Origin: Okeania sp. SIO2C9
GTDB lineage: Bacteria > Cyanobacteriota > Cyanobacteriia > Cyanobacteriales > Microcoleaceae
Direction: 5' to 3'
Length of the DNA: 64,000 nucleotides
NCBI RefSeq assembly: GCF_010672455.1
Contig: NZ_JAAHGO010000010.1
Span: 106,718 to 170,717, forward strand
Shown: piece after piece, positions 36,697-47,761 of the stretch
Layout of the letters: each line of letters opens with the position of its first letter
How positions within the stretch are numbered: the first letter of the stretch is position 1
Notes under the pieces: model-generated
Database searches by the model: none
The model's input: only the letters and a program-made list of their open reading frames with translations
Told to the model about the DNA's origin: nothing
Position numbers and translations under genes: made by a program

Positions 36697-37683
36697 ATGG
36701 ATATTCAGGTAATAGGTATTGATATAGGGGGAACGGCAATTAAACTGGGGCGTTTTGACAAAGATGGAGTTTGTCATCAATTTTTGAATGTGCCGACTCC
36801 TCAACCTGCAACCTCAAAAGCAGTAGTTGATGTGATGGTAGAAGCAATTTTGTTATTGCAACGCTCTGCGAACTCTGGTTTAATATCTAATTCTTCACTC
36901 AACAATTATAGTGTTAATCCACTCGATTTATCTGTAGCTAAATCTCAACCAGATAACTCAGCAGTTATTCAAGCAATAGGTATTGGAGTACCTGGCCCTA
37001 CTGATGTCCAAGGTAGAATATCTAAAGTAGCAATTAATTTGACAGATTGGCAAAATGTTCCCTTGGCTGAGTGTTTGGAGGAAAAGACAGGTTTAGCAGT
37101 AGTTTTGGCTAATGATGCTAATTGTGCTGGTTTAGGAGAATCTTGGCTAGGGGCGGGTCGTCCGTTTAAAAATATGATTATGCTTACCCTGGGCACAGGT
37201 GTGGGGGGAGCAATTATTTTAGACGGTCAACTTTTTATGGGACATCAAGGTGCTGGTGGAGAGTTAGGATTAATTACTTTAAATCCTGATGGGCCAAAGT
37301 GTAATAGTGGTAATAGTGGGTCTCTAGAACAATATGTTTCTGTTCAAGCAATTCGTCGAGCTACTGGTAAAGAACCTTTGGAATTAGCAAATTTGGCTCA
37401 AGCTGGAGACAAATTTGCCCTAGAATTTTGGGAATATTATGGCAGACTTTTGGGTGCAGGTTTGGCAAGTTTGATTTATATCTTGACACCAGAAGCTGTG
37501 ATTATTGGCGGGGGAGTGAGTGCTGGTGCAGAACTTTTTTTGCCTGTAGCTAAAGCAGAAATTGAGCGACGAGTTTTGTTGAGTTCTCGTTTAGGCTTAC
37601 AATTATTAACGGCTAAATTAGGTAATCATGCTGGTATTGTAGGAGCTGCTAAATTAGCTTGGACAAGTTTGCATACTAATTAA
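36697..37683 (+). CDS. ROK family sugar kinase (glucokinase-like)
   Basis: 328 aa from the ATG at 36697 (MDIQVIGIDIGGTAIKLGRF). An upstream GTG would add 12 residues without family support. The ROK/actin-fold motifs are phosphate-1 IDIGGTAIKLG (7-17), GIGVPGPTD near 102, the catalytic aspartate in NDANCAGLGE near 147, and phosphate-2 LTLGTGVGGAIILDG near 170. The zinc motif, CxCGxxGCxE in typical ROK members, reads CNSGNSGSLE here: one of three cysteines remains, so zinc is unlikely to bind. ATP-dependent glucose phosphorylation is the probable role; other hexoses are possible. Confidence 0.88.
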   Translation: MDIQVIGIDIGGTAIKLGRFDKDGVCHQFLNVPTPQPATSKAVVDVMVEAILLLQRSANSGLISNSSLNNYSVNPLDLSVAKSQPDNSAVIQAIGIGVPGPTDVQGRISKVAINLTDWQNVPLAECLEEKTGLAVVLANDANCAGLGESWLGAGRPFKNMIMLTLGTGVGGAIILDGQLFMGHQGAGGELGLITLNPDGPKCNSGNSGSLEQYVSVQAIRRATGKEPLELANLAQAGDKFALEFWEYYGRLLGAGLASLIYILTPEAVIIGGGVSAGAELFLPVAKAEIERRVLLSSRLGLQLLTAKLGNHAGIVGAAKLAWTSLHTN

Positions 37684-37712
37684 ACAATTAATCATCTAAA
37701 TAACACGGGAGC

Positions 37713-39303
37713 ATGAAAGCCATCGTCTTTTAAGCGATGGATGAAAGGCGAGGAGTCGGATTTTAATCCGATGTATTTTATTTGACCGAAAAGCCACGTT
37801 GAAGGCCCCGTGTTTGAACCGTGGGGATGAAAACAAGGGAGTTATTTAGACTAGACAACTAAAGTAGCCCTCTGTTACTATGATCAACAATAAGTTTTCA
37901 GTCCGCCTGTTTCAAATGTACTCTTGTCAGCAAGTTTTAGCAGGTAAAAATCCTGAATTAATTGCTATCTTAAAATTCTTGTGCGAACAGTCTCACAAGC
38001 TAACTAACATGGGAATATATTATGCCAGGCAACTATATTTTAAGTCTCAAAAAGGCATTGGCAAGTATGACTTAGAAAAGGTATACAAAAAGAACAATCA
38101 CTATAAAGTTTTACATTCTCAAGCAGCACAACAAATATTGAGAACTGTAGCGGAATCATTTCGCTCTTATTATGGTCTAATAAAAGCCTATAATGAAGGT
38201 ACAATCGAACACAGACCAAGGATTCCTAACTATAGAAAAAAAGGGGGAATGGCTACAGTTAGCTATCCCAAACAAGCATTAAAACTTAAAGATAATCAAA
38301 TTAGAGTACCACGCTTGTAATACCTGTAAGCGCTGGTTTGGTCTAGATTGCTTTTATATTCCTATGCCAAGTAATCTTGAATTTTTATCTCTTAAAGAAC
38401 TGAGAATATTACCGAGGAACAGATGCTTTACCCAAGAATTTATCTATGAAAAAGAAGAAGTAGTTAAACCTCAATTAAATCAAGATAATGTATTAGGAAT
38501 AGACCATGGTGTAAATAATTGGTTGACCTGTGTATCTAATGTAGGTACAAGCGCGGGTTGTAGATGGGAAACAGATAAAATCAATGAATCGTTGGTACAA
38601 CAAACAAGTATCAACTATTAAAGAAAATCAACCGACTGGATTTTGGTCAAATAAACTAGCTGCCATTACTGAAATTCGCAACCGTCAAATCCGTGATGGA
38701 ATTAATAAAGCGGCCAGAATAGTGATTAATCATTGCGCACGAAAATTCTATTGGTACAATTGTTTTTGGTTGGAATAAAGGTCAGAAAAATCAAATAGAA
38801 TTAGGAAAAAAAAGTAATTCAGAATTTGTACCAATTCCCACAGCCAGACTGAAAGAAAGAATAGCTCAGTTATGCTCTGAATATGGAATAATATTTATAG
38901 AAACAGAAGAGAGTTATACAAGTGTCGCTTCATTTTTAGATGGTGACGATCTGCCTATTTATGGTGAGAAACCCAATGATTGGAAACCGTCAGGAAAAAG
39001 AATAAAGCGATGCAGCGCGGTCTTGGGGGTTCCCCCCATGAGCGACTGCATCAAGAAGCGTGGTTTGTATAAAAGTAGTAATAATTGGTTAATTAATGCA
39101 GACTGTAATGGGGCTGCAAATATAATCACAAAAGTAAGCAGAAAGCTAAGGTTAAACTTAAGCCGACTGTGTAGGGGTACTTTGACTTGCCCCCAGAGAG
39201 TGTATCTTTGGTCAGCTAAGAATAGACGGAGCAACACGGATTTATCCTGTTGCGTAGTATCTGCTTAGAATCCCCTCGACTTTAGCCAGGGGAGTAGTCA
39301 AAA
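37713..39303 (+). pseudogene. tnpB: IS605-type tnpB element, frameshifted
   Basis: A left-end hairpin CCATCGTCTTTTAAGCGATGG (37728-37748) and a right end GAATCCCCTCGACTTTAGCC, AGGGGAGTAGTCAA (39270-39302) bound the element. The tnpB frame starts at 37880 (MINNKFSVRLFQMYSC) and is broken into at least four frames. Pieces are RRPRIPNYRKK-like TIEHRPRIPNYRKKGG, RuvC-I in LGIDHGVNNW (about 38495), RuvC-II region GIIFIETEESYTSVASFL (about 38890), and RuvC-III in INADCNGAANII (about 39093). It lacks the two CxxC pairs of the usual zinc ribbon. A dispersed 44-bp palindromic unit (39009-39052) is inserted in the coding part. Confidence 0.8.
39009..39052. repeat. GATGCAG..CTGCATC palindromic unit inserted in tnpB
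   Basis: GATGCAGCGCGGTC, TTGGGGG, TTCCCCCC, GAGCGACTGCATC form a long hairpin of a kind dispersed in cyanobacterial genomes. The TnpB reading frame passes through it without a stop (SGKRIK, then CSAVLGVPPMSDCI, then KKRGLYKSSNNW). The insertion added residues rather than shifting the frame. Confidence 0.65.
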
Positions 39304-39467
39304 ACACACACTAAATCGCAACATCCTAGAATTTATCTTTTTCTTTATGGGTTTAATACCTCACGGTCTACAGGGTATCTAAAATTGCTTGGGGTTTGTA
39401 GACACTAACTAAGTTGCTTATCGAAGACTATCGCCATCCATTTTTTCAGTCCTTTCTTCTTCCTTAT

Positions 39468-39896
39468 TCAAGGTAAAGAATACCCTGTTATCTTTGTGAT
39501 AAATTCCACAACCTTTTCATAAGCTTCCGGATCAATATTGGGACTAATAATAATATCTTTTGTACTATCTGGTAGCCAAAAAGTTATACGACCATTCGGT
39601 TCAGAAGCAAATGTAGTAATACAATTCAAATTTATAAACCATTCATGGCGATCATAAATAATATGTACCCAACATTCATCATTAGTGGGACAGTTTATCT
39701 CAATCTTTTCTTTAATATATTTTAGGACTAGCTGATAGTCATGTTCGCAACTTTGCTTATTTAATATAATTGGCTGACTGCTATTTGGCAACCAAAAAGT
39801 TATCTGCTTATTTGACTTACAAGAAAAAGCAGTAATACTATCAAGGTCAATCAAGTATATACTTCTTTCATAGTCTATTTTAATCCAGTAGGCCAC
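39468..39896 (-). CDS. Hypothetical protein with internal duplication
   Basis: 142 aa from a GTG (GTG GCC TAC TGG ATT). It consists of two copies of one domain: WIKIDYERSIYLIDLDSITAFSCKSNKQITFWLPNSSQPIIL (4-45) and WVHIIYDRHEWFINLNCITTFASEPNGRITFWLPDSTKDIII (76-117). Each is followed by a helix (YQLVLKYI, YEKVVEFI). The shared pattern W(I/V).I.Y.R......L..IT.F......ITFWLP.S suggests a small beta sandwich with a conserved FWLP strand. I do not recognise a named family. It stands alone between a dead tnpB element and pyrG. Confidence 0.65.
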   Translation of the reverse strand: MAYWIKIDYERSIYLIDLDSITAFSCKSNKQITFWLPNSSQPIILNKQSCEHDYQLVLKYIKEKIEINCPTNDECWVHIIYDRHEWFINLNCITTFASEPNGRITFWLPDSTKDIIISPNIDPEAYEKVVEFITKITGYSLP

Positions 39897-40212
39897 AAGA
39901 CCCCCTCAAAGCTTTGATTTCTTGCATTTCTCGACATTAGTGCAAGTTACTCTAAAAGTTCGATTGACACTATTGAGTTATCCTCGATCTTGTAAATTAC
40001 TACTCTATAAAAAAGATTTCTTCTTTAATCAAGGAGTTGCACCACTACTAAAAGTTTGAAATATCGAACGTTCAAAGGTAACTATCAGCTATTAATATTA
40101 GAATATCTAACAATGGTTAATGCTGTATTTTATATTATTAGTAATACCCTTAAATTAGGCTATTAAACTTGATAACAAACAATAAAAAAAACTTTTTTGA
40201 GTAACCAATAAC
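39897..40212. other. Spacer between the duplicated-domain gene and pyrG
   Basis: AT-rich, with no recognisable gene, hairpin or dispersed repeat. It lies downstream of pyrG and upstream of the hypothetical gene, both on the minus strand. Confidence 0.4.
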
Positions 40213-42354
<2,142 letters not shown>

Positions 42355-42621
42355 CTAAAATTTGGCTTTAATTGTAAAATAGTAATCCCCACCAGCTTCT
42401 AGTTGATAATCCCATTTTTCTAGAAACCTACCTAAAGGTTCTTGAATTAAAGCACGTCCTTGAGAAGGGTGAATGGAAAGAGTTTTTTTATGGCGAAAAC
42501 CCCATTTAAAATGCCAATTAAAAGACCCAGCACTTACTTCTCCTTCGATAGTGCCTTTTTGCCAAGACTGACGAGTTACTCTGACATAAGCAGTAGTTTC
42601 TGGTAAACCTTTATAACTCAT
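42355..42621 (-). CDS. DUF3146 family protein
   Basis: 88 aa, matching the family length. The sequence LPETTAYVRVTRQSWQKGTIEGEVSAGSFNWHFKWGFR, then LSIHPSQGRALIQEPLGRFLEKWDYQLEAGGDYYFTIKA follows the cyanobacterial DUF3146 pattern throughout. The fold is predicted to be mainly beta; the function is unknown. It is on the same strand as pyrG, about 420 bp upstream of it, so co-transcription is uncertain. Confidence 0.85.
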   Translation of the reverse strand: MSYKGLPETTAYVRVTRQSWQKGTIEGEVSAGSFNWHFKWGFRHKKTLSIHPSQGRALIQEPLGRFLEKWDYQLEAGGDYYFTIKAKF

Positions 42622-42760
42622 TAATAGTTACAAGTCACACTTTTATTAAAGTCAAAATTTTAAACTTATATAATACCCTCACTTATACTAATCAAGGCAC
42701 TTTTAAATACTTTCTTAAAAGTAAATTAATCTTCTGTTGGCATCCTCCCCTGCCTAAAGG

Positions 42761-42984
42761 CCTATCAATTACCCACATCTTTATTAACATAAAGCTTGAC
42801 AAAATAGACGAGTTATGAATAAGTATTGGCTCGGCTTTTTCGGGAGGAAAAATGTATGGAAAAATACATTTTTTTGAAAACTTCAGTAGTTTTACTTAGC
42901 TACTATGATTTTTTCTCCTTCCCCTCCTGGGAGGAGTTAGGGGTGAGTCCCACAAGGGTTTCAAGACTTATGGGTAAGGGATAG
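42761..42984. mobile_element. MITE-C copy B, inserted in an IS right-end hairpin
   Basis: It begins CCTATCAATTACCCA and ends TGGGTAAGGGATAG, an imperfect terminal inverted repeat. It is flanked by GCCTAAAGG on the left and GCCTAAAAG on the right (8 of 9 identical), a target duplication. Removing it reconstitutes GAATCCCCTCGCTTTTAGGC..GGGGAGGATGCCAA on the minus strand, the right end of the tnpB pseudogene that follows. The interior is related to 22410-22673. Confidence 0.75.
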
Positions 42985-43132
42985 GCCTAAAAGCGAGGGG
43001 ATTCCCACATCACTATGAGACTTTCCTGTTTCGTCGAGTCAACTTACTTGTTGGAGTTTCCTCCTTCAAGTAGAGGTCGTTCTCTCCGGAGGCCGTTATT
43101 CCAACTGTGCCCCAGGGTAGTTGCTGATTCTC

Positions 43133-44307
43133 TTAATCCAGAGAATGAGTATGTTGATTGCTGAATTCTCCCCTGTCGGCAATATAACCACAGTGTGGCC
43201 ATTGATTAGTCCTGGTGCTGAGAGTTTTAACCACAAGACCACCGCAGTTTGAACAATTTACACAAGTATATGTAGGTTCTACTACTACCAGAGGCACACC
43301 ATAAACTCTTCCAAAATACTCCAACCATTCTCGCTCACCTGTACCATGCTGCATCTGCTATGGACTTTGCTAACTTATGGTGTTTGATCATATTACGCAC
43401 TTTCAGGTTTTCGATCGCTACCAAGTCGCACTTACTGTATGACGCACTGTGCTAACTTAACTGCCCAGTCGTTACGTCTGCGTGAAACTTTCAGATGCGC
43501 TCTACCTAATCTATTTCTGGCCTTAATTTTGTTTTGACTACTCTTTTGAGTACGAGATAGACCACGTTGTCGTTTTTTGATTTTTTTGTGATCTTTGCTC
43601 AAAAATTTCGGATTCTCTATTTTTTGGCCTTGAGAATCTGTATAGAAATGATTTCAACCTAAGTCTATTCCTAATTGCTGCCCTTTGAGGTTTTTCTCCT
43701 CCTCTCTAGGGCGTGTCAATCAAGAATTGAGCATACTAGCTATCATCTCTTCTGACAACTGTGACTCGTTTGATTTGCTTGATTTGATAGAAATGAAGGT
43801 TTCGACTACCCCAAAGTTTAAAAGTACCTGCTTTAAAACCATCAGTGAAAGTTAAATAGCGTCTATCCTCCGATAGTTTCCATCCGCTAGTTTTGTATTC
43901 TACTGAGTCTCTCACAAGGTATTTTTTGTTTGCGTAGCATTCGGAAGGAAATTTGGGAAAACCTCTGTTGGTGCGCGTTCCGCAAGGGAGCTGCCGTCGT
44001 CGCGGGGTCGCACCGCCTTCTTACCAGCAACATTAGCTTGAGAATTTCGATAGAATCTTTCTATTGCTGCCCATGCCCTCTGTGCATGAGCTTGTCTAGT
44101 CATTGAGTTGAGTTATTTGGCCCAGGGAAACTCAAGATTATGTGCTAGTTTTGTGCAGTATTTGTAGGCATCGTTACGACTTTTAATTTCTCTATCTATC
44201 CATGCTCGGATCATGCTATTTCCCACAAATCAACCAGTCCTAATGGCTGAGTCTAGCTGATTATATTGGCCTTGTGTGCCTTGCAACTTCATTTCATAGA
44301 TGAGCAT
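43133..44307 (-). pseudogene. tnpB: IS1341-type tnpB, multiply frameshifted
   Basis: Reading from the ATG at 44307 the fragments follow TnpB order. MLIYEMKLQGTQGQYNQLDSAIRTG-stop, then SMIRAWIDREIKSRNDAYKYC, RAWAAIERFYRN, SVEYKTSGWKLSEDRRYLTFTDGFKAGTF, a RuvC-I region LGIDLG-like, KKIKKRQRGLSRTQKSSQNKIKARNRLGRAHLKVSRRRNDW, and finally EWLEYFGRVYGVPLVVVEP with the zinc ribbon CVNCSNCGG and PHCGYIADRGE. The catalytic RuvC-III aspartate, expected as ADRD, is ADRG. Several stops and shifts are present. A dispersed GCGACCCCGCGACGACGGCA-type unit (about 43965-44025) interrupts the N-terminal third. Confidence 0.85.
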
Positions 44308-44408
44308 AGAAATGTTTGATCGTTTGATGCTACGATAAAAATATACCACACAGTTGAGCATGTCTGCGACTATATGCATTCAAAAGTCCCCCGCTGAAGG
44401 GGGAGGCT

Positions 44409-45059
44409 TTAAACCCAATTTTCCGGTAAGCTGACACTACGATTGTTATAGAGACTCATAGCTTTTTCTATTCCTTGTCTCATAGAAAGCTCTACTGCCT
44501 CTACAACTAATTTCAGTACTTGAGTCATTAATTGACTTTCCGTTGGGCTAAACTTTCCTAAAACATGACTAATAGTATTTGGATCTCTACTTTCAGCACC
44601 AGCATTCTTTGGCTTACCTATACCTATTCGCAAACGAGGAAATTCTTGAGTCCCTAAATGAGCGATCGCTGATTTCATCCCATTATGGCCACCAGCAGAC
44701 CCAGATAACCGTAGTCGCAGTCGTCCCATCGGTAAATCCATATCATCATATATAATTAGCACTGAATTTGGTGGCAATTTATACCAATCTAACACCGCAC
44801 GCACTGCTTGTCCCGACTTATTCATATAGGTCAAGGGTTTGAGCAAATAAATTTTATCAGATTTTATACCTCTGCCTTCTCCAAATTCTGCTTTAAATTT
44901 CCGGTTTTCCGATAGAGAAGTCTGCCACATATTGGCTATATTATCAACTGCCGCAAATCCTATATTATGCCTAGTTCTTTCGTATTTTGGCTCTGGATTT
45001 CCCAAACCTACAATTAATTGAGGAATCACTAATTTTAGCCCTGGCGCAACCTCTTTCAT
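44409..45059 (-). CDS. pth: Peptidyl-tRNA hydrolase
   Basis: 216 aa from the ATG at 45059; a TTG five codons upstream is also in frame. Pth releases tRNA from prematurely dropped peptidyl-tRNA. The signature LIVGLGNPEPKYERTRHNIGF contains the catalytic histidine (of RHN), followed by LLKPLTYMNKSGQAV, VLIIYDDMDLPMGRLRLR with the catalytic aspartate, and GSAGGHNGMKSAIAHLGTQEFPRLRIGIGKP. The last codons (LPENWV then stop) fall inside a dispersed TTACCGAAAATTGGGTTTAA unit. The order psbH-tatA-pth on one strand is one I recall as common in cyanobacteria. Confidence 0.96.
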   Translation of the reverse strand: MKEVAPGLKLVIPQLIVGLGNPEPKYERTRHNIGFAAVDNIANMWQTSLSENRKFKAEFGEGRGIKSDKIYLLKPLTYMNKSGQAVRAVLDWYKLPPNSVLIIYDDMDLPMGRLRLRLSGSAGGHNGMKSAIAHLGTQEFPRLRIGIGKPKNAGAESRDPNTISHVLGKFSPTESQLMTQVLKLVVEAVELSMRQGIEKAMSLYNNRSVSLPENWV

Positions 45060-45136
45060 TACGTTAATAATCAAAATTAAATCGTCAAAAATATTATATT
45101 TTTTTTGATTGGCTCAGGTAATTTTTTTCTCTACTT

Positions 45137-45270
45137 TTACCAATAATTAATAATTAAATAATTCTGGTTTAAAGCCTCCCCTTTTTAGAGAAAAACAAAG
45201 AAATGATATTTCCTTATATTCAATTCCGTAACAGTTTTAACCAGAGGTAATTATCAATTATCAATTAATG
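45137..45270. repeat. Dispersed repeat family R3
   Basis: TTACCAATAATTAATAATTAA, CCTCCCCTTTTTAG, TTCAATTCCGTAACAGTTTTAACC and AGGTAATTATCAATTA follow one another. Relatives are at 3205-3480 (split by a nested element), 52019-52232 and 60307-60519. It fills the gap between pth and tatA and ends 5 bp from the tatA stop. Confidence 0.7.
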
Positions 45271-45275
45271 AACAA

Positions 45276-45548
45276 CTAGCTTTTCTGGGTTGTATCTGTA
45301 GGAGAAGAAACGGTTACTACTTTTTCTGACTCTGATTCAGGAGCATACTGACTAACTTGAGACCCTTCTTCTAACTGTTTTGCCTCTCGTTTAAACTCAT
45401 TTTCAAACTCTTTAGCTCCTGCCTTAAAACTATTTATAGCTTGCCCTAAACTACGACCAATTTCTGGTAGTTTTTTTGGACCGAATATCAAAAGAGCTAC
45501 GACTAAAATCACAATCATTTCAGGGAGACCAATACCAAAAATATTCAT
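45276..45548 (-). CDS. tatA: Twin-arginine translocase subunit TatA/E
   Basis: 90 aa. One N-terminal transmembrane helix (LPEMIVILVVALLIF) is followed by the FGPKKLPEIGRSLGQAINSFKAGAKEFENEF amphipathic helix and a polar tail. FGPKKLPE is the diagnostic hinge. TatA oligomers form the passage for folded proteins, such as Rieske proteins, across thylakoid and plasma membranes. psbH lies 107 bp upstream and pth follows downstream on the same strand. Confidence 0.95.
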   Translation of the reverse strand: MNIFGIGLPEMIVILVVALLIFGPKKLPEIGRSLGQAINSFKAGAKEFENEFKREAKQLEEGSQVSQYAPESESEKVVTVSSPTDTTQKS

Positions 45549-45655
45549 CTTAATTTTTTACTCCTAAAACTTATCTGAGATTATTACTAAGGATATGGCT
45601 AGGGCTGGAGAAATTTTAATTAATTGAATTTCTTAGCCCTACTCTTTAATTCATC

Positions 45656-45859
45656 TTATTTAGTTAGATTAGCCCAGTCCACATCAACATTCTCTAACAA
45701 CAACGAAGAGTTGTAGATTTGGAGAATAATCAACAAGAATACAAAAAATAAGCCCATAAAAACGGCCATTAATGGTGTAGTTCCCCAACCGGGAGATACT
45801 TTACCATATTCAGAGTTTAAAGGTTTGAGCAGGTCTCCTAATCCAGTTCTTTGTGCCAT
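45656..45859 (-). CDS. psbH: Photosystem II protein H
   Basis: 67 aa, the normal cyanobacterial length. The sequence [62 protein letters not shown] contains the single thylakoid transmembrane helix preceded by the conserved GWGTTPLM. PsbH stabilises CP47 and the QB region of photosystem II. It is divergent from psbN, the standard cyanobacterial arrangement. Confidence 0.98.
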   Translation of the reverse strand: MAQRTGLGDLLKPLNSEYGKVSPGWGTTPLMAVFMGLFFVFLLIILQIYNSSLLLENVDVDWANLTK

Positions 45860-45947
45860 AAGTTTCTATGTAATCTATAATTCAGCAGAATTTTTTAATC
45901 TTTTGTAATATTGTATATGTATAACACTCATAATTTTAATGAATTAT

Positions 45948-46079
45948 ATGGAACCTGCAACAGTTCTTAGTATCTCTATCGGTGTAATGGTTGTGGCCAT
46001 CACCGGCTTTTCAGTTTACACAGCTTTTGGACCTCCCGCTAAGGAGTTGAGAGACCCTTTTGATGACCACGAAGATTAA
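45948..46079 (+). CDS. psbN: Photosystem II assembly protein PsbN
   Basis: 43 aa, exactly the usual length: [43 protein letters not shown]. An ATG three codons earlier is in frame but family members start MEPATV. One transmembrane helix is followed by the conserved FGPPSKEL-type segment. PsbN is not a structural subunit but assists photosystem II assembly and repair. It faces away from psbH across 88 bp that must hold both promoters. A hairpin follows its stop. Confidence 0.98.
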   Translation: MEPATVLSISIGVMVVAITGFSVYTAFGPPAKELRDPFDDHED

Positions 46080-46093
46080 AGCTGATTAATGCT

Positions 46094-46125
46094 CTCTCGT
46101 TATAATTATCAAAATTTAACGGGAG
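46094..46125 (+). terminator. Hairpin after psbN
   Basis: CTCTCGTTA and TAACGGGAG pair across a 14-base AT-rich loop, 15 bp after the psbN stop, with one G-T wobble. No T-run follows. The same stem and loop-edge sequence recurs at both ends of the nearby tnpB element (46460-46489 and 47838-47868), so this may be an element end rather than a native terminator. Confidence 0.5.
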
Positions 46126-46459
46126 ATTATTGTTAAATTTAACTGGCCTCTTAGCTAGGGCCTTGAGATTAGAGCGATCGAATATATTCAACGTAATTAC
46201 TTGCTTGACGCTACAATCTTCCTGAATGATAATATCTAGACCGAATTTTCCTTCAACAAACGCGGTTAAGGTTTTCCGCGCTCATAGTCCTACACCTCAA
46301 AAACCCTCCCTTGAGCAAAGTATTCGCTGATATAGTAGTCGCCATTACTATTAGGATATTCTCGCTCCTCTCAAATTTAGTCACAGCAAGAGTTTAAATC
46401 ATAACTTCTAACTTTTGACTTTTGACTTCTGACTTCTATCTAAAATGGAGCTTTGAGGA
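46126..46459. other. Spacer, possible minus-strand gene relic
   Basis: On the minus strand 46150-46345 can be read as ISEYFAQGRVFEV-stop-DYERGK and, after a shift, TAFVEGKFGLDIIIQEDCSVKQVITLNIFDRSNLKALA. It has protein-like composition but I do not recognise a family. TGACTTTTGACTTCTGACTTC iterations lie near 46412-46437. Confidence 0.3.
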
Positions 46460-46585
46460 CTCTCGGTATAATCTCTGATTTACCGGGAGATGAATCGCGA
46501 CCAAAATAAAAACAGATCACAGATCTTGATTTGCAAGGGTCTAACTTAACACCAAACTCAGATAGAATTATGTTATTATGTCCAC

Positions 46586-47761
46586 ATGATAACACTAACC
46601 TACGAATTTAAGTTAATCCCTTCTCAACAGCAGATAGCCATTATAGAAGATATTCTGGCAGTCATAAGAAAGGTGTGGAATTATGCCTTGAGAGAGCGAA
46701 AAGACTGGATTAATGGTAGGAAGTGTGCAGTTGATTCTTGTTCATTACATCAAGAGTACATAATTCCTTCGGATGCGCCTTACCCTAACTACAACATACA
46801 AGCGGCCAACTTAACTAAAGCCAAGAAGACTAACCCAGAGCTGAAAAGAACAAATGCTCAAGTCTTACAACAAGTTCTCAAGAATTTGGAAAGAGCATTT
46901 AACAACATGAAACAGCAGGGTTATGGCTTTCCTCGTTTTAAAAACAAGTACAGAATGAGGTCCTTTGTCTTCCCTCAGTTTAAAAATAATCCCATCTCTA
47001 ACGAGTACATCAAACTCCCACAAATTGGATTAGTTCAGATGAGATTATCTAGGCCAATTCCAGAGGGATTTAAACTGAAACAGGTCAGAGTGGTCAGACG
47101 AGCAAGTGGGTATTTTGTAATGTTATCTCTACAAAGTCCCGTTAGTATTCCGGATACTCCAGCTTCAGGACATCCATTAGGAATTGATATTGGACTAGAT
47201 AAATTTTTAGCAACTTCTGAAGGTGAATTGATTGAACGTCCAAAGTTTTTAACCAAACTACAAAGCGAGTTGACATTACTGCAACGTAGGTTAAAGTTAA
47301 AATCTAAAGGGTCAAAAAATCGACATAAACTTAACCAAAAGATAGCCAGACTTCATCAAAAAATATCAGACACCCGAAAAGACTTTCACTTTAAACTAGC
47401 TCATCATTTATGCGACCAAGCAGGAATGATATTTGTGGAAGACCTAGATTTTAGAACCTGGGCCAAAGGAATGTTAGGTAAACATACTTTAGATGCAGGG
47501 TTCGGTCAGTTCTTCAATATATTGGCTTGGGTATGCAGGAAACGAGGGGTATATTTTGGCAAAGTAGACTACAGATATACCAGTCAAATTTGTCCAAATT
47601 GTGGAACGCATACAGGCAAAAAAGATTTGTCTGAGCGTATTCATAAATGTCCTGAATGCCAATACGAAATCAACCGGGATGTGGCAGCAGCAAAAGTGAT
47701 TTGTCATCGAGGTGTTACTGCGGCCTTTGCAGATGCGTGGTTCAACAAATTGACTGTGTAG
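46586..47761 (+). CDS. tnpB: TnpB, RNA-guided nuclease of an IS605-type element
   Basis: 391 aa, uninterrupted, the only intact tnpB in the window. The N-terminal helical domain opens MITLTYEFKLIPSQQQIAIIEDILAVIRKVWNYAL. The RuvC catalytic residues are all present: D201 in PLGIDIGLDKF, E285 in IFVEDLDF, D365 in INRDVAAAKV. The zinc ribbon has C336, C339, C355 and C358 (YTSQICPNCGTHTG, HKCPECQYE). TnpB family nucleases cut DNA next to a short motif using an omega RNA made from the element's right end. Whether this copy is expressed or active cannot be seen. The codon pattern and AT content resemble the host. Confidence 0.93.
   Translation: MITLTYEFKLIPSQQQIAIIEDILAVIRKVWNYALRERKDWINGRKCAVDSCSLHQEYIIPSDAPYPNYNIQAANLTKAKKTNPELKRTNAQVLQQVLKNLERAFNNMKQQGYGFPRFKNKYRMRSFVFPQFKNNPISNEYIKLPQIGLVQMRLSRPIPEGFKLKQVRVVRRASGYFVMLSLQSPVSIPDTPASGHPLGIDIGLDKFLATSEGELIERPKFLTKLQSELTLLQRRLKLKSKGSKNRHKLNQKIARLHQKISDTRKDFHFKLAHHLCDQAGMIFVEDLDFRTWAKGMLGKHTLDAGFGQFFNILAWVCRKRGVYFGKVDYRYTSQICPNCGTHTGKKDLSERIHKCPECQYEINRDVAAAKVICHRGVTAAFADAWFNKLTV

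Noticed and set aside
37719-37850. tRNA or riboswitch-like hairpins before the tnpB pseudogene
   Set aside because: There is no acceptor stem or T-loop; the CCATCG hairpin fits the element's left end.
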